A DNA stretch of 64,000 bases from Streptomyces sp. ISL-87 (GTDB taxonomy: Bacteria > Actinomycetota > Actinomycetes > Streptomycetales > Streptomycetaceae): NCBI RefSeq assembly GCF_018614095.1, contig NZ_JAGGOY010000079.1:1-64000 (forward strand), read 5' to 3'. The notes under the pieces are model-generated. The model made no database searches and was not told where the DNA came from. It worked only from the letters and a program-made list of their open reading frames with translations. Positions 1 to 7,961 of the stretch are shown here, in pieces (within the stretch, counting starts at the first letter, position 1; each line of letters opens with the position of its first letter). The position numbers were made by a program, and so were the translations under genes.

Positions 1-285
1 GGACTTAACGCCCTCTCAGAGCGCCTCGCGGGACGTCCCGCGCATCGCGCACTCCTCCAGGGCCTTCACGAAGAGGGCCATCTCGTCGCCGCAGGTCCTT
101 GGGCGGACGACACAGGCGCGCTACTTGTCTTCGATGTGGAACGTGGGGAGCTGGACCGCCTGCTCGAAGCCGATCCCTATTACCGCACACCCGGAGTCGA
201 GGTACTCGGCGTGCGCGAGTGGGCGCCGATGGTCGGTCGAGGACAGCCCGCCACACCGGCCGCACCTGGACCGCCACACCGGTAA
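1..285 (+). CDS. YciI-like (YCII-related) protein, 3' end only
   Basis: The window opens inside this gene; frame 1 stays open for 94 codons to a TAA at 283-285. The visible part reads like the C-terminal half of a YCII-related domain: HRALLQGLHEEGHLVAAGPW, then an acidic loop, a beta strand (ALLVFDVERGELD), and DPYYRTPGVEVLGVREWAP. The family has a ferredoxin-like fold and is usually about 95-100 residues, so only the start is missing. Function is poorly defined; homologues are small soluble proteins, sometimes fused to sigma factors. A proline/alanine-rich tail follows the domain. The assignment is from family resemblance only. Confidence 0.72.
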   Translation, partial: GLNALSERLAGRPAHRALLQGLHEEGHLVAAGPWADDTGALLVFDVERGELDRLLEADPYYRTPGVEVLGVREWAPMVGRGQPATPAAPGPPHR

Positions 286-357
286 CCCCCAGGGCATCAC
301 CCGCACCCATGTCCTCGTCACCATCACCGGTATTCTTTAACCCCTGGCGTCGCCGGC

Positions 358-384
358 TCCCGCCGTACTTTCCGCACGGCGGGA
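358..384. terminator. hairpin downstream of the YciI-like gene
   Basis: Two perfect 9-base arms (TCCCGCCGT at 358-366 and ACGGCGGGA at 376-384) enclose a 9-base loop. It lies 73 bp after the YciI-like stop and 150 bp before the next gene, so a terminator is the simplest reading. No T-run follows, as is common in Streptomyces. Apart from this, 286-537 shows no gene. Confidence 0.45.
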
Positions 385-537
385 ACCGGAGGCGCTTCCG
401 CAATACCCTCTCCAATCCACCTAACCGACCCGGCACTTCGACGGGCTCCGCGTCCCCTGCGGATCAGGAGCGACCAGCGGCGAACACCGCCCTCTGTCCC
501 CCGCCGCTCCTCACCGCTCACCCGCAAAGGAACCCAC

Positions 538-1491
538 GTGAGACTCCGCTTCCCCGGCGCCTACACGACTCTGATCACCGTCGCCGCCGTTATCGGTCTT
601 GGCGGCGCCGGCCTGACAGCTCTCGCCCTTCAGCCCCACGCGGCCGCCGCCGAAGCTACAGCGGACGCGATGCCCTACGCCGTGGAGGACTTCCCCCACG
701 ATCTGCAGGTCATGTCCTGGAACATGTGCGGCTCACAGAGAGCCACATGGCACTGCGAGGGCACCGGAACACCGGACCAGAAGACGAGCATGGTCACCCA
801 CCACGTCGACACGAACCGGGTCCAGGCCGCCCTCCTGCAGGAAGTATGCGAGGACGACCTGACGCTCCTCATGAGCAAACTCGGTCCGGACTGGAGCAAG
901 AACTTCGAGCCCTACCAGTGGGCCCAGGACGGCAAGAAGTGGCCCAGCCGCTGCGGAGAGGACACCGGGCGCGCCGACCGGATCGGGACCGCGATCGTCG
1001 TCAAGGGCCAGATCAGCGACGCCCGCCAGTACCCCATCACGCAGCCCGAGACCGGGCAGCAGTCACCCTTGCAGTGCGCAACGGCACTCGCCTGGGGAGT
1101 ACGGCTGTGCAGCGTCCACGCCGCACGGGTGGGAGCCAACCCCGACCTCCCCAAGGAGGACTACCGCGACGAGCAGTTCGCCGAGCTCAAGGCCATCGTG
1201 GACACGTTCCCCAAGACGGTGTTCGGCGGAGACTTCAACTCACTCTCCCCCGACGACCCGAACAACACCGCTGCCTCCGTGTGGCCCGTCGGCCTCTACT
1301 CCACAGGACCCGGCACCCCGGGCTACCAGGAGTGCGACCAGAGCGGAACCTCCCGCACGGGCCGTCCCACCCACGCATTCGGCGGAAAGATCGACTACAT
1401 CTTCAGCAGCGAGACCAAGCGCTGGTGCACCGTCACCGACACACCCTACTCAGACCACCACATATTGATCGAAAGCCTCAGCCTTCGCTGA
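538..1491 (+). CDS. secreted endonuclease/exonuclease/phosphatase-family protein
   Basis: This 317-residue exported protein has an N-terminal hydrophobic segment (about residues 8-32) ending in an AAAAEA-type signal peptidase region. The GTG start at 538 has the ribosome site AAAGGA 8 bases upstream. EEP-family landmarks appear in order: QVMSWNMCG (first beta strand, Asn), LLQEVC (metal-binding Glu), TVFGGDFNS (GDFN motif), KIDYIF and SDHHIL (catalytic Asp-His). Such enzymes hydrolyse phosphodiester or phosphomonoester bonds with a divalent metal. Substrate cannot be told from sequence; extracellular DNase, phosphatase and sphingomyelinase-like activities are all possible. Several cysteines suggest disulfides, consistent with secretion. 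It appears monocistronic. Confidence 0.82.
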   Translation: MRLRFPGAYTTLITVAAVIGLGGAGLTALALQPHAAAAEATADAMPYAVEDFPHDLQVMSWNMCGSQRATWHCEGTGTPDQKTSMVTHHVDTNRVQAALLQEVCEDDLTLLMSKLGPDWSKNFEPYQWAQDGKKWPSRCGEDTGRADRIGTAIVVKGQISDARQYPITQPETGQQSPLQCATALAWGVRLCSVHAARVGANPDLPKEDYRDEQFAELKAIVDTFPKTVFGGDFNSLSPDDPNNTAASVWPVGLYSTGPGTPGYQECDQSGTSRTGRPTHAFGGKIDYIFSSETKRWCTVTDTPYSDHHILIESLSLR

Positions 1492-1609
1492 CGATCGCCG
1501 CGTCTTCCCCGCCATGACGGCTTTCGACGGGGTGTTCGCGAAGTACTGCCGTTCGGTGGCCGGATCAGGACTTTGCGGACACTCCCCGGGGCTCCACTAC
1601 GTTGACCGC

Positions 1610-2194
1610 ATGCAGAGACAGAGCAGGTGGAAGCGGCACGGTGGGGCCCGGCGGACGGTTCTGACGACAGCCGTACGGGCCGTCACGGCCACCACTTTGG
1701 CGATCGGCGCGCTGACCGCCTGTTCCTCCGACGAGGAGGACCTGTGGTACGCGACGGACTACGGCGCCCACGAGCCGCTGGCCGTGGTCGGCTATCCGTC
1801 GGTGGATTCCCTGCGGATAGCCCAGGAGGTGGTCTGGCGAATGGCCGACGCGAACCCGGGCAAGCTGGCCGCGCTCGCGACGCCGAACACCGTGGACAGC
1901 GCCCCCGAGAAGACCGCGGAGAACTGGATCACCGCCTTCGGCAAGGGCGCCCGGGGGAAGGTCACCGCCGAGTTCTACGACGAGGGCTCCAAACGACAGA
2001 CCGTCGTGCTCTACTTCCACGGCACCGGGCAGATCAAGCAGCTGTTGGTCCGGGGAGGGATGGGTGGCGAGGAGGAAGGCTGGCACGTCTACATGACCGA
2101 AGCGGACTACGCGGAGGCCACGGCCGTACTCCCCTGGGTGCCCAAGACGCCTGGCGCGCTCGGCTCCAAGAGTGCCGCGGCCCCCGCGGGATGA
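1610..2194 (+). CDS. putative lipoprotein of unknown function
   Basis: The reading frame is open from 1514, but the ATG at 1610 puts a normal lipoprotein signal at the N-terminus: basic RQSRWKRHGGARR, a hydrophobic stretch, then the lipobox LTAC with the modified cysteine near residue 38. The mature part (about 155 residues) has ESAPEKTAENWITAFGKGARGKVTAEF-like regions and no recognised enzyme motif. It should be anchored to the outer face of the membrane. A short proline/alanine tail ends the protein. No close functional partner lies next to it; the following gene is convergent. Function unknown. Confidence 0.7.
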   Translation: MQRQSRWKRHGGARRTVLTTAVRAVTATTLAIGALTACSSDEEDLWYATDYGAHEPLAVVGYPSVDSLRIAQEVVWRMADANPGKLAALATPNTVDSAPEKTAENWITAFGKGARGKVTAEFYDEGSKRQTVVLYFHGTGQIKQLLVRGGMGGEEEGWHVYMTEADYAEATAVLPWVPKTPGALGSKSAAAPAG

Positions 2195-2222
2195 AATCCG
2201 GTCGGCTCCGTCGCCCACGCCT

Positions 2223-2681
2223 TCACGGGGCGCAGGCCTCGGCGATCGACAGGCTGTTCTCGTAGAGGTGGTGCCGGGTGATCCGGCCGCCCTCGACGGT
2301 GAGGTGCAGCGCGAACGGTCCCTCGAAGGACTTTCCCGTCGCGCGTACGGTTCCCGACAGGCACCCCATCAGGACGGCGTCGGCGCCGTCGACCAGGAAG
2401 GTGTCGACGGAGGCGCGCGCATCCTCGGGCACGGTGTGCTCCATCAACTCCGTGAACTGCGCGGCGCATTCGGCGGCGGTGGACCGCGGGCGGACCCACG
2501 GGACGGTGGGGTTCTCGGCGAGGAGCCAGTCGACCTCCTCGGCGAAGAGCGCGACGAGCCGCCCGGTGTCCCCGGCCACCCGGGCGGCAAGGAACTCCTG
2601 CACGACGGCCCGGGTGGCGTCGGCGACGGAACTCGCGGAGGCGGCTGAACTCTCCGTGGTGACGGTGGACTTGACGGACAT
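2223..2681 (-). CDS. SnoaL-like / NTF2-superfamily protein
   Basis: A 152-residue protein starting at the ATG at 2681, which has GAGGAG 7 bases upstream; the frame extends further but with shadow-like composition. After a serine-rich N-terminus come VVQEFLAARVAGDTGRLVAL, FAEEVDWLLAENPTVPW and LHLTVEGGRITRHHLYEN, the usual alpha-plus-beta-cone pattern of SnoaL-like proteins. Members include polyketide cyclases, limonene epoxide hydrolase-like enzymes and many small-ligand proteins, so the reaction cannot be assigned. A 17-bp perfect palindrome sits about 85 bp upstream and may be its operator. Confidence 0.75.
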   Translation of the reverse strand: MSVKSTVTTESSAASASSVADATRAVVQEFLAARVAGDTGRLVALFAEEVDWLLAENPTVPWVRPRSTAAECAAQFTELMEHTVPEDARASVDTFLVDGADAVLMGCLSGTVRATGKSFEGPFALHLTVEGGRITRHHLYENSLSIAEACAP

Positions 2682-2765
2682 GGCGCTCCTCGCGGCTGCG
2701 GCTGGATCCCGGCGGGGGGTCCCGTCGATGTGCTTGATCCTGCCGGGAGGAGGGGAGAACGGTCG

Positions 2766-2782
2766 ATTACCCCGAGGGTAAT
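2766..2782. promoter_or_regulatory. 17-bp perfect palindrome, candidate operator
   Basis: ATTACCC-CGA-GGGTAAT is a perfect inverted repeat 85 bp upstream of the SnoaL-like start. It is AT-tipped in very GC-rich surroundings, as expected of a regulator site for the leftward promoter. The cognate protein is not evident. Confidence 0.5.
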
Positions 2783-2960
2783 GAGCGGCCGGCAGCAACG
2801 GGGCAGACCTTCGGCAGGCTCAGCACACCGCACGTCGGTCGGACGCAGCAGCCCGAGGACCAGCGACAGCCTGGTTGCAACAGCCCACTCACGCCCGCCA
2901 GGTAGCGGCGGGACTCCATCAACAACTCCGTGCACAGCCGGGCCAGGCCCGATACAACTA

Positions 2961-2976
2961 TGTGACCTGGATCACA
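2961..2976. promoter_or_regulatory. CRP-like box
   Basis: TGTGACCTGGATCACA is a perfect TGTGA-N6-TCACA palindrome, the classic CRP/FNR-superfamily site. Streptomyces Crp recognises GTG-N6-CAC palindromes of this type. It is about 95 bp upstream of the NmrA-like start and roughly 280 bp upstream of the SnoaL-like start. Binding itself is inferred. Confidence 0.65.
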
Positions 2977-3015
2977 CTCTTGATTGCTGCGCGACACAGC
3001 ATTCTCGCGTAATCT

Positions 3016-3044
3016 ACTGCGTAGTGCAGTTGATGCGTCACGCA
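3016..3044. promoter_or_regulatory. paired palindromes upstream of the NmrA-like gene
   Basis: ACTGC-GTAGT-GCAGT (3016-3030) is followed at once by TGCGT-C-ACGCA (3034-3044). Both lie in the leader immediately before the ribosome site AGGAGA of the NmrA-like gene. They are plausible operators for the MarR-family protein encoded two positions downstream. Confidence 0.45.
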
Positions 3045-3071
3045 GATACTATCTACCTCCAGGAGAACCCC

Positions 3072-3953
3072 ATGCTCACCGTTGCCGTCACCGGAGCCAC
3101 CGGCGCCCAGGGCGGGGCCACCGCCCGCGCACTGCTTTCCTCCGGCCACCAGGTGCGCGCGCTCACCCGCGATCCCAACTCACCCGCCGCCGACGCCCTG
3201 CGCGGCCTCGGAGCCGACGTACGCCACGCCGACTTCGACGACCGCGCCTCCCTCGACGCCGCCCTCGCCGGAGCGGACTCGCTCTTCGCGGTCACCACCC
3301 CGTTCGAGGCCGACACCGCCACCGAAATCCGGCAGGGCAAGGCCCTAGTCGACACCGCCTCAACCGCCCGCCTCGGGCACGTCGTACTCACATCCGCCGC
3401 TCACGCCGACCGCGACACCGGCATCCCGCACTACGACAGCAAGCGCCTGATCGAGCAGCACCTGCGTGCGACCGGCTTGCCCTGGACGGTGATTGCCCCA
3501 GCGGCGTTCATGGACAACTACGCCAGCGGCTGGACCCTCGACGGACTGCGCGACGGCACATTCGCCTGGCCCATGCCCACCGACCGGCCGCTCACGCTCA
3601 TCCCCGCCGACGACATCGGCGCATTCGCCGCGCTGGCCCTCCAGCGCCGCGACGAGTTCACCGGACGACGCATCGACATCGCCTCCGACGAGCGCACCCC
3701 TGGCCAGATCGCGGAAATCCTCGCGGCGGCCATCGGCCGCCCGATCGCCCACCAAGAGGTCCCCCTGTCCTATGTGCGGACCTGGTCCGCAGACCTGGCT
3801 GCCATGTTCGAGTACTTCACCACCTCCGGCCTCGACGTCGACGTCGCCCGGCTGCACCGTGACTACCCCGAAGTCGGCTGGCACAGCTTCACTGACTGGA
3901 CCGTCGGCCAGGACTGGAGCGCGCTCCTGGCCCCCGCGCCCGCCCGTCACTGA
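3072..3953 (+). CDS. NmrA-family NAD(P)-dependent oxidoreductase/regulator
   Basis: A 293-residue Rossmann protein starting at ATG 3072 with AGGAGA 5 bases upstream. The dinucleotide loop VTGATGAQGG is at residues 6-15, followed by the NmrA/QOR2-like pattern VRALTRDPNSPAADALRGLG and LDAALAGADSLFAVTTPFE. HYDSKRLIEQHLRATGLPWT and the C-terminal NmrA region (FMDNYASGWTLDGLRDG) are also present. Family members are NAD(P)H-binding redox sensors or atypical short-chain reductases, with no universal Ser-Tyr-Lys triad. A MarR-family gene follows after 88 bp on the same strand, and palindromes plus a CRP-like box lie upstream. Regulation by the MarR protein, perhaps in response to a redox-active compound, is inferred. 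Confidence 0.85.
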   Translation: MLTVAVTGATGAQGGATARALLSSGHQVRALTRDPNSPAADALRGLGADVRHADFDDRASLDAALAGADSLFAVTTPFEADTATEIRQGKALVDTASTARLGHVVLTSAAHADRDTGIPHYDSKRLIEQHLRATGLPWTVIAPAAFMDNYASGWTLDGLRDGTFAWPMPTDRPLTLIPADDIGAFAALALQRRDEFTGRRIDIASDERTPGQIAEILAAAIGRPIAHQEVPLSYVRTWSADLAAMFEYFTTSGLDVDVARLHRDYPEVGWHSFTDWTVGQDWSALLAPAPARH

Positions 3954-4041
3954 CCCTCCGGACGCCCGACACCAGCCCGACACCAGCCGCTGCGGCCGCC
4001 GGCTTCCGCGGGCCAACCATTGAGAAAGGCAGGGCACCTTC

Positions 4042-4467
4042 ATGAAGCCCATCGGCTACTGGCTCAACCGCACTGACAAGGCCCTCACCCGCTACATGGA
4101 CGACATGCTGGAAGAGTTCGGCCTCACTCGGATCGCCTGGCAGGTCCTCAACGTCATCCACGACGCTCCCGAGGCCACCGACTCCGACGTCCTTTCGACT
4201 CTCTCCGCCAACGCCGAAATCCACACGCTGACCGCCGCCGTCGACACCGTGCTCGCCGATGGCTGGGCAACGCGGCACGCACCAGACCGTCTCTCCCTCA
4301 CCCACAGTGGCCGTCAGCGCCTGACCGATGTCGCCGAGCGCGTCGACGCGTTCCGCAACCTGTCCACAAGCGGCATCTCCCCTGACGAGTACCGCACAGC
4401 CGTCCTTGTCCTGGAACGCATGACCCACAACCTCGAAACGGCGGCAAGTGCTGATCGTCGGCCATGA
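4042..4467 (+). CDS. MarR-family winged-helix regulator
   Basis: A 141-residue protein beginning MKPIGYWLNRTDKALTRYMD, with GAGAAAGGCAGGG upstream of ATG 4042. The layout is MarR-like: an N-terminal dimerisation helix, a winged helix around residues 30-90 (TRIAWQVLNVIHDAPEATD, then a recognition helix near TLTAAVDTVLADG and a wing ending in LSLTHSGRQRL), and a C-terminal helix. Such proteins usually repress their own operon and release DNA on ligand binding. Co-directional with the NmrA-like gene, so it may be that gene's regulator. The effector is unknown. Confidence 0.82.
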   Translation: MKPIGYWLNRTDKALTRYMDDMLEEFGLTRIAWQVLNVIHDAPEATDSDVLSTLSANAEIHTLTAAVDTVLADGWATRHAPDRLSLTHSGRQRLTDVAERVDAFRNLSTSGISPDEYRTAVLVLERMTHNLETAASADRRP

Positions 4468-4506
4468 TGCCGAGCGCTTCCGTAACCGATCCCGGTACTG
4501 CCTCAG

Positions 4507-5389
4507 TTGGCCACATTCCGCGTCACGGTTGTCCGCTGGATGGCTCCGCTGGCCATTTTTGCACCCCCAGTCCTTCTGATCACGGGGGCAGGCGCACAGA
4601 TGATCAATCGGCCGGAGGGGTTCTGCCAGGCACTGGTGGACTGCGGTCTGCAAGTGATCCGGTTCGACACCCGCGACACCGGCCGGTCGACGCACTTCCG
4701 TGACGCACCCGTGCCCGACTCCGCAGCGGCCCTGGCCGGTGACCTCTCGACGGCGTCCTACACGCTCTCCGACATGGCAGCCGACACCGTCCGGCCTCCT
4801 CGACGCGCTCGGCCTCACCGGCGTGCACCTTGTCGGCTCCTCGATGGGCGGGATGATCGCCCAGATGGTCGCGATCGAGCATCCGGACCCGGTGCGCTCG
4901 CTGACGTCGATGATGTCCACGACTGGTGAGCCCGGTGTGGGCGAGGCCGATTTCTCGGTGTTCACCGAGCTGGGAGGACCGCCCAAGGACCGGGAGGCTT
5001 TCGTCGATTGGCAGGTGTGCGCCCTGCGCCTCGCCGCGTCACCGGGTTTCGAGTTCGATGCGGCCGCTGCATCCCAGCGGGCCGGCCGGGTCTTCGACCG
5101 GGGGTACGACGCCCTCGGCATGCAGCGTCAGGGCCTCGCGGTCGTAGCGGCGGGCGACCGCACCGAACGGCTGTGTTCACTGCGGGTTCCCCACACTGGT
5201 GATGCACGGCGCCTCCGACATCTTGTGTGATGTCAGTGGCGGTCGGGCGACAGCTGCCGCCATCCGGGGTGCCGAACTGGTGATCCTGGAGGGGATGGGC
5301 ACAACCTTCCGCGGGAGTTGTGGCCCGAGCTCGCCACCCACATCGCCGCACTCGTCCACCGCGTCGAGGGGGGCCAACTCGCCAACTGA
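4507..5389 (+). pseudogene. alpha/beta hydrolase broken by three frameshifts
   Basis: Three reading frames must be joined to restore one alpha/beta hydrolase. Frame 1 gives PPVLLITGAGAQMINRPEGF and VIRFDTRDTGRSTHF; after an extra C near 4790 frame 2 gives LLDALGLTGVHLVGSSMGGM with the nucleophile elbow GSSMGG. After an extra C near 5190 a third frame gives MHGASDILCDVSGG with the acid region. After a missing G near 5295 the last frame gives GHNLPRELWPELATHIAALV with the catalytic His, ending at TGA 5387-5389. All three changes lie in short C or G runs. The domain order is complete, so the damage is either recent or due to sequencing error. Confidence 0.8.
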
Positions 5390-5626
5390 AGCCGTCAGAG
5401 GCCACCTGCCGCGCGAAAGTTGCACACTCGGACCCCTCGACTACTTATGTCGATCTGAGTAGCCATCCTCATGTTCGTGCCCGCCGGACGATCTACGCTC
5501 GGCGACATGCATCCCCTTCGGCTCATCACCTGCGCATTGCCGTCTTCCCTCTTTCCCGAACGGATTCGAGTGGAACGAGCGGCAGGAGTCCGAGCCGAGC
5601 GCCGAGCGGAGCGCCAAGTGGGGCGC

Positions 5627-5932
5627 GTGAAACGGCATCCGGGCACCATGTCTCTCCTGCTGGGCATCTCCGCCACGGTCATGCTCGGATGTCCCTGGCT
5701 GCCGTCTACTTTCTCGAATTGGATCCGGTTCCTTCCCGTCTACTTCATCATTCCTGTGGGGATTTGCGCGATCGTCTCTGGAGTAAGCGCTCTGCGCGCG
5801 ATGCGGGGAGAGGGAGCGGCCGACCGGCGCCGTGCGCGGGCCGGGATCGCCCTCGGTTCGGTAGCCGTCGTCGTGCCGGTCGCCGTCGCCGTCTGGGCCT
5901 ACTGGACTCTCAGCACGCAGACGTACGGGTGA
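5627..5932 (+). CDS. small membrane protein (DUF4190-like topology)
   Basis: The frame is open from 5471, but the arginine-rich N-terminal part looks non-coding; GTG 5627 (or ATG 5648) gives a coherent protein of about 100 residues. Two hydrophobic stretches are evident: residues about 8-50 (SLLLGISATVMLGCPWLPS and LPVYFIIPVGICAIVSGVSA) and a C-terminal helix after RRRARAGIALGSVAVVVPVAVAV. The loop-helix pattern resembles the DUF4190 small membrane proteins common in actinomycetes. No catalytic motif and no partner gene. Confidence 0.5.
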   Translation: MKRHPGTMSLLLGISATVMLGCPWLPSTFSNWIRFLPVYFIIPVGICAIVSGVSALRAMRGEGAADRRRARAGIALGSVAVVVPVAVAVWAYWTLSTQTYG

Positions 5933-5978
5933 TGCGAAAGGATGTCCAGGACCCGCCGCTGCGCCCACGGGGTCGTGA

Positions 5979-6867
5979 TCAGTGCAGGTCGGACCGGGCG
6001 GGGCCGTCCTCGAGGAAGCCGCCCGACTGGTGCTGCCACAGCTTCGCGTAGGCGCCGTCGGAGGCGAGCAGCTCGTGGTGCGTGCCCTGTTCAACGATGC
6101 GTCCGCGGTCGAGTACGACAAGCCGGTCCATGTGGGCCACGGTGCTGAGCCGGTGCGCCACCACGAGCGCCGTCCGCCCCTCCATAAGGCGCCACAGCGC
6201 CTCCTGGACGAGGATCTCGCTCTCGGAGTCCAGGGCGCTGGTCGCCTCGTCGAGCAGCAGGATCGGAGCGTCGCGCAGAATCGCCCTGGCGAGCGCGACC
6301 CGCTGGCGCTGTCCGCCGGAGAGCTTGACGCCGCGCTCACCGACCATGGTGTCGAGACCGCACGGCAGGGCGTCCGCGAACTCCGTGACGTGCGCCGCCT
6401 CGGCCGCGCGGCGGATCTCGGCGTCGGTGGCGTCCGGCCGGGCGAACGCGATGTTCTCCCGCAGCGTGCGGTGGAACATCGCCGGGTCCTGCGGCACGTA
6501 GGCCATCAGGTTCCGCAGGTCGCTCTGGCGCAGCCTGCTGATGTCCTGCCCCCCGATCAGGATGCGGCCCGCGTCGATGTCCGTCATGCGCAGCAGCAGC
6601 CGGGTGAGCGTGGTCTTGCCGCCGCCGGACCGCCCTACGAACCCGATCTTCGCCCCGCTGGGCACGGCCAGGTCAAGTCCCTCGAAGAGCGGGGCCGCGC
6701 CCGCGTGGGCGAAGGTCACCTGATCGAAGCGGATGTCGGCCGCCCGGGTCGGCGGTGGCTCCGGCGACTGCGGGTCGACCACGGTCGGCGGCTTCAGCAG
6801 CAGCTCCGTGAACTGCGCGGCCTCCGTCATCGAGCTCTCCAGACGACGGTAGATCTGGTTGAACTCG
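5979..6867 (-). pseudogene. ABC exporter, 3' half (nucleotide-binding domain)
   Basis: This is the C-terminal half of a type I ABC exporter. Reading from the break: [20 protein letters not shown], the linker, Walker [28 protein letters not shown] (Q-loop), signature [14 protein letters not shown], Walker [13 protein letters not shown] and H-loop VVAHRLST, then stop at 5979. An ATG at 6830 could in principle give an isolated ATPase domain, but no membrane domain is attached. The missing half lies at 23633-24563 on the same strand; the two ends share the bases CGAGTTCAAC and join in frame. The gene was interrupted by the material between. Confidence 0.9.
6852..6867. repeat. left copy of the split-site sequence (candidate attL core)
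   Basis: GATC-TG-GTTGAACTCG at the left break of the ABC exporter. The right break (23627-23642) reads GATC-CA-GTTGAACTCG: 14 of 16 bases agree, including an uninterrupted 10-base run. The two copies are direct repeats 16,775 bp apart, the arrangement left by site-specific integration into a coding sequence. Confidence 0.7.
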
Positions 6868-6917
6868 CATTGGATCTCTGAACGTTTCCGCAGGTCAGAG
6901 CGTTACGAGTCCCTGCA

Positions 6918-6935
6918 AGTCAGCAAAAGTCAGCA
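6918..6935 (+). repeat. two AGTCAGCA direct repeats, candidate integrase arm sites
   Basis: AGTCAGCA occurs at 6918-6925 and 6928-6935, 10 bp apart in the same orientation, about 50 bp inside the left break. Three related copies occur near the right end of the same segment. Confidence 0.5.
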
Positions 6936-6956
6936 TCAGAGCGCTCCACCTCAAGC

Positions 6957-7070
6957 CTGATCACGAGGACCACCGACGGCTACTTCCGCACCGGCGAGCT
7001 CGCGCGGCGCACCCCGAACGGCAATCTGTTTGTGACCGGCCGCCTCGAGGAGGCCCCGGCGGCGGGCTGA
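6957..7070 (+). pseudogene. fragment of an AMP-binding (adenylation) enzyme
   Basis: The frame LITRTTDGYFRTGELARR then TPNGNLFVTGRLEEAPAAG, ending at TGA 7068-7070, matches the hinge region of acyl/aryl-AMP ligases, where GYFRTGDL and GNL.V.GR are conserved motifs. Only about 38 codons survive, with no start and no C-terminal lysine domain. It is a relic, possibly of an NRPS or siderophore gene. Confidence 0.65.
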
Positions 7071-7133
7071 CCACGAGGATCCCTCTGGCCTGTGACGGGC
7101 GGGGCGTACGGGCTGGGCGCCTTTGCGGGGGCT

Positions 7134-7961
7134 TCACGCATGCTCGTGACCCGGGATGTGCTGTAGACCGCCGTTGCTGCACAGGAGCTGACCGTTGATC
7201 CAGCCACCCTCGGGAGAACAGAGAAAGCCCACGAGACGGGCACACTCGCCTGGCGTGCCCAGCCTGCCCAGCGGGGTGGCCTTGACGAGGGTCTCCCGCA
7301 CCCGGTCGGTCATCCAGCCCGTGTCGACCGGGCCCGGATTGACGACATTGGCGGTGACGCCGAGTGCGGCCAGTTCCTGGGCGGCTGCCAGGGTGATCCG
7401 ATCGAGGGCGCCCTTGCTCGCCCCGTAGGGCAGGTTCCCGACCGTGTGGTCGCTTGTCAGGGCGATGATGCGGCCGCTGCCGTACGGTCCGGTGAAGCGC
7501 TCAGCGTAGGCCTGAATGAGGAGCCAGCCGGCCCGGGCGTTGACGGCGAAGTGCCGGTCGAAGCTCTCGACGCTGGTGTCCAGCAGGCCGGAGGCGACCG
7601 ACTCGGCGTGGGCCAGGACCAGAGCGGTCACGTGCTGGCCGAAAGCTGCCTCGACGCTGTCGACCACTGTGGCAGCGGCGGCCGGCTCGGAGAGATCGGC
7701 CTCCAGGAAGACGGCTCGGGCACCGGTCTCGGCGACCCGTGCGGTCAGCCACTCCGGGGCGCCCTCCTCCCTTCCCCAGGGCATCCTCGAGTCGTACGGC
7801 GTCCAGTAGGTGAACGCCACGTCCCATCCCGTTTCCGCCAGGCGCGTGACGATGGCGGCGCCGAGTCCACGTCGCCTGCTGGCCCCAGTCACCAGCGCCA
7901 CAGGCCGCGGTCCTTGTTCTGGCGGGGAGAGGCGTTCATTGATCGACGTCGGGGGCGACAT
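7134..7961 (-). CDS. short-chain dehydrogenase/reductase
   Basis: A 275-residue SDR, last gene of a four-gene operon. The cofactor loop is TGASRRRGLG (residues 25-34), the N-box Asn is at 141, and the catalytic triad is Ser170, Tyr179 and Lys183 (YGASK). PGPVDTGWM and the C-terminal WINGQLLCSNGG are typical of classical SDRs that end with a substrate-binding loop. The insertion FTYWTPYDSRMPWGREEGAPE after beta-2 is slightly longer than usual and is shared with some 3-oxoacyl-ACP reductase-like proteins. The ATG at 7961 has GAGGAGG upstream and overlaps the preceding methyltransferase by 26 nt. Substrate unknown; the context suggests glycan or secondary-metabolite tailoring. Confidence 0.88.
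   Translation of the reverse strand: MSPPTSINERLSPPEQGPRPVALVTGASRRRGLGAAIVTRLAETGWDVAFTYWTPYDSRMPWGREEGAPEWLTARVAETGARAVFLEADLSEPAAAATVVDSVEAAFGQHVTALVLAHAESVASGLLDTSVESFDRHFAVNARAGWLLIQAYAERFTGPYGSGRIIALTSDHTVGNLPYGASKGALDRITLAAAQELAALGVTANVVNPGPVDTGWMTDRVRETLVKATPLGRLGTPGECARLVGFLCSPEGGWINGQLLCSNGGLQHIPGHEHA

Noticed and set aside
5-436. Long minus-strand and overlapping open frames across 5-1517
   Set aside because: Shadow frames: arginine/proline/glycine-rich composition typical of antisense or shifted high-GC coding DNA. The frame of the YciI fragment and that of the endonuclease have family motifs.
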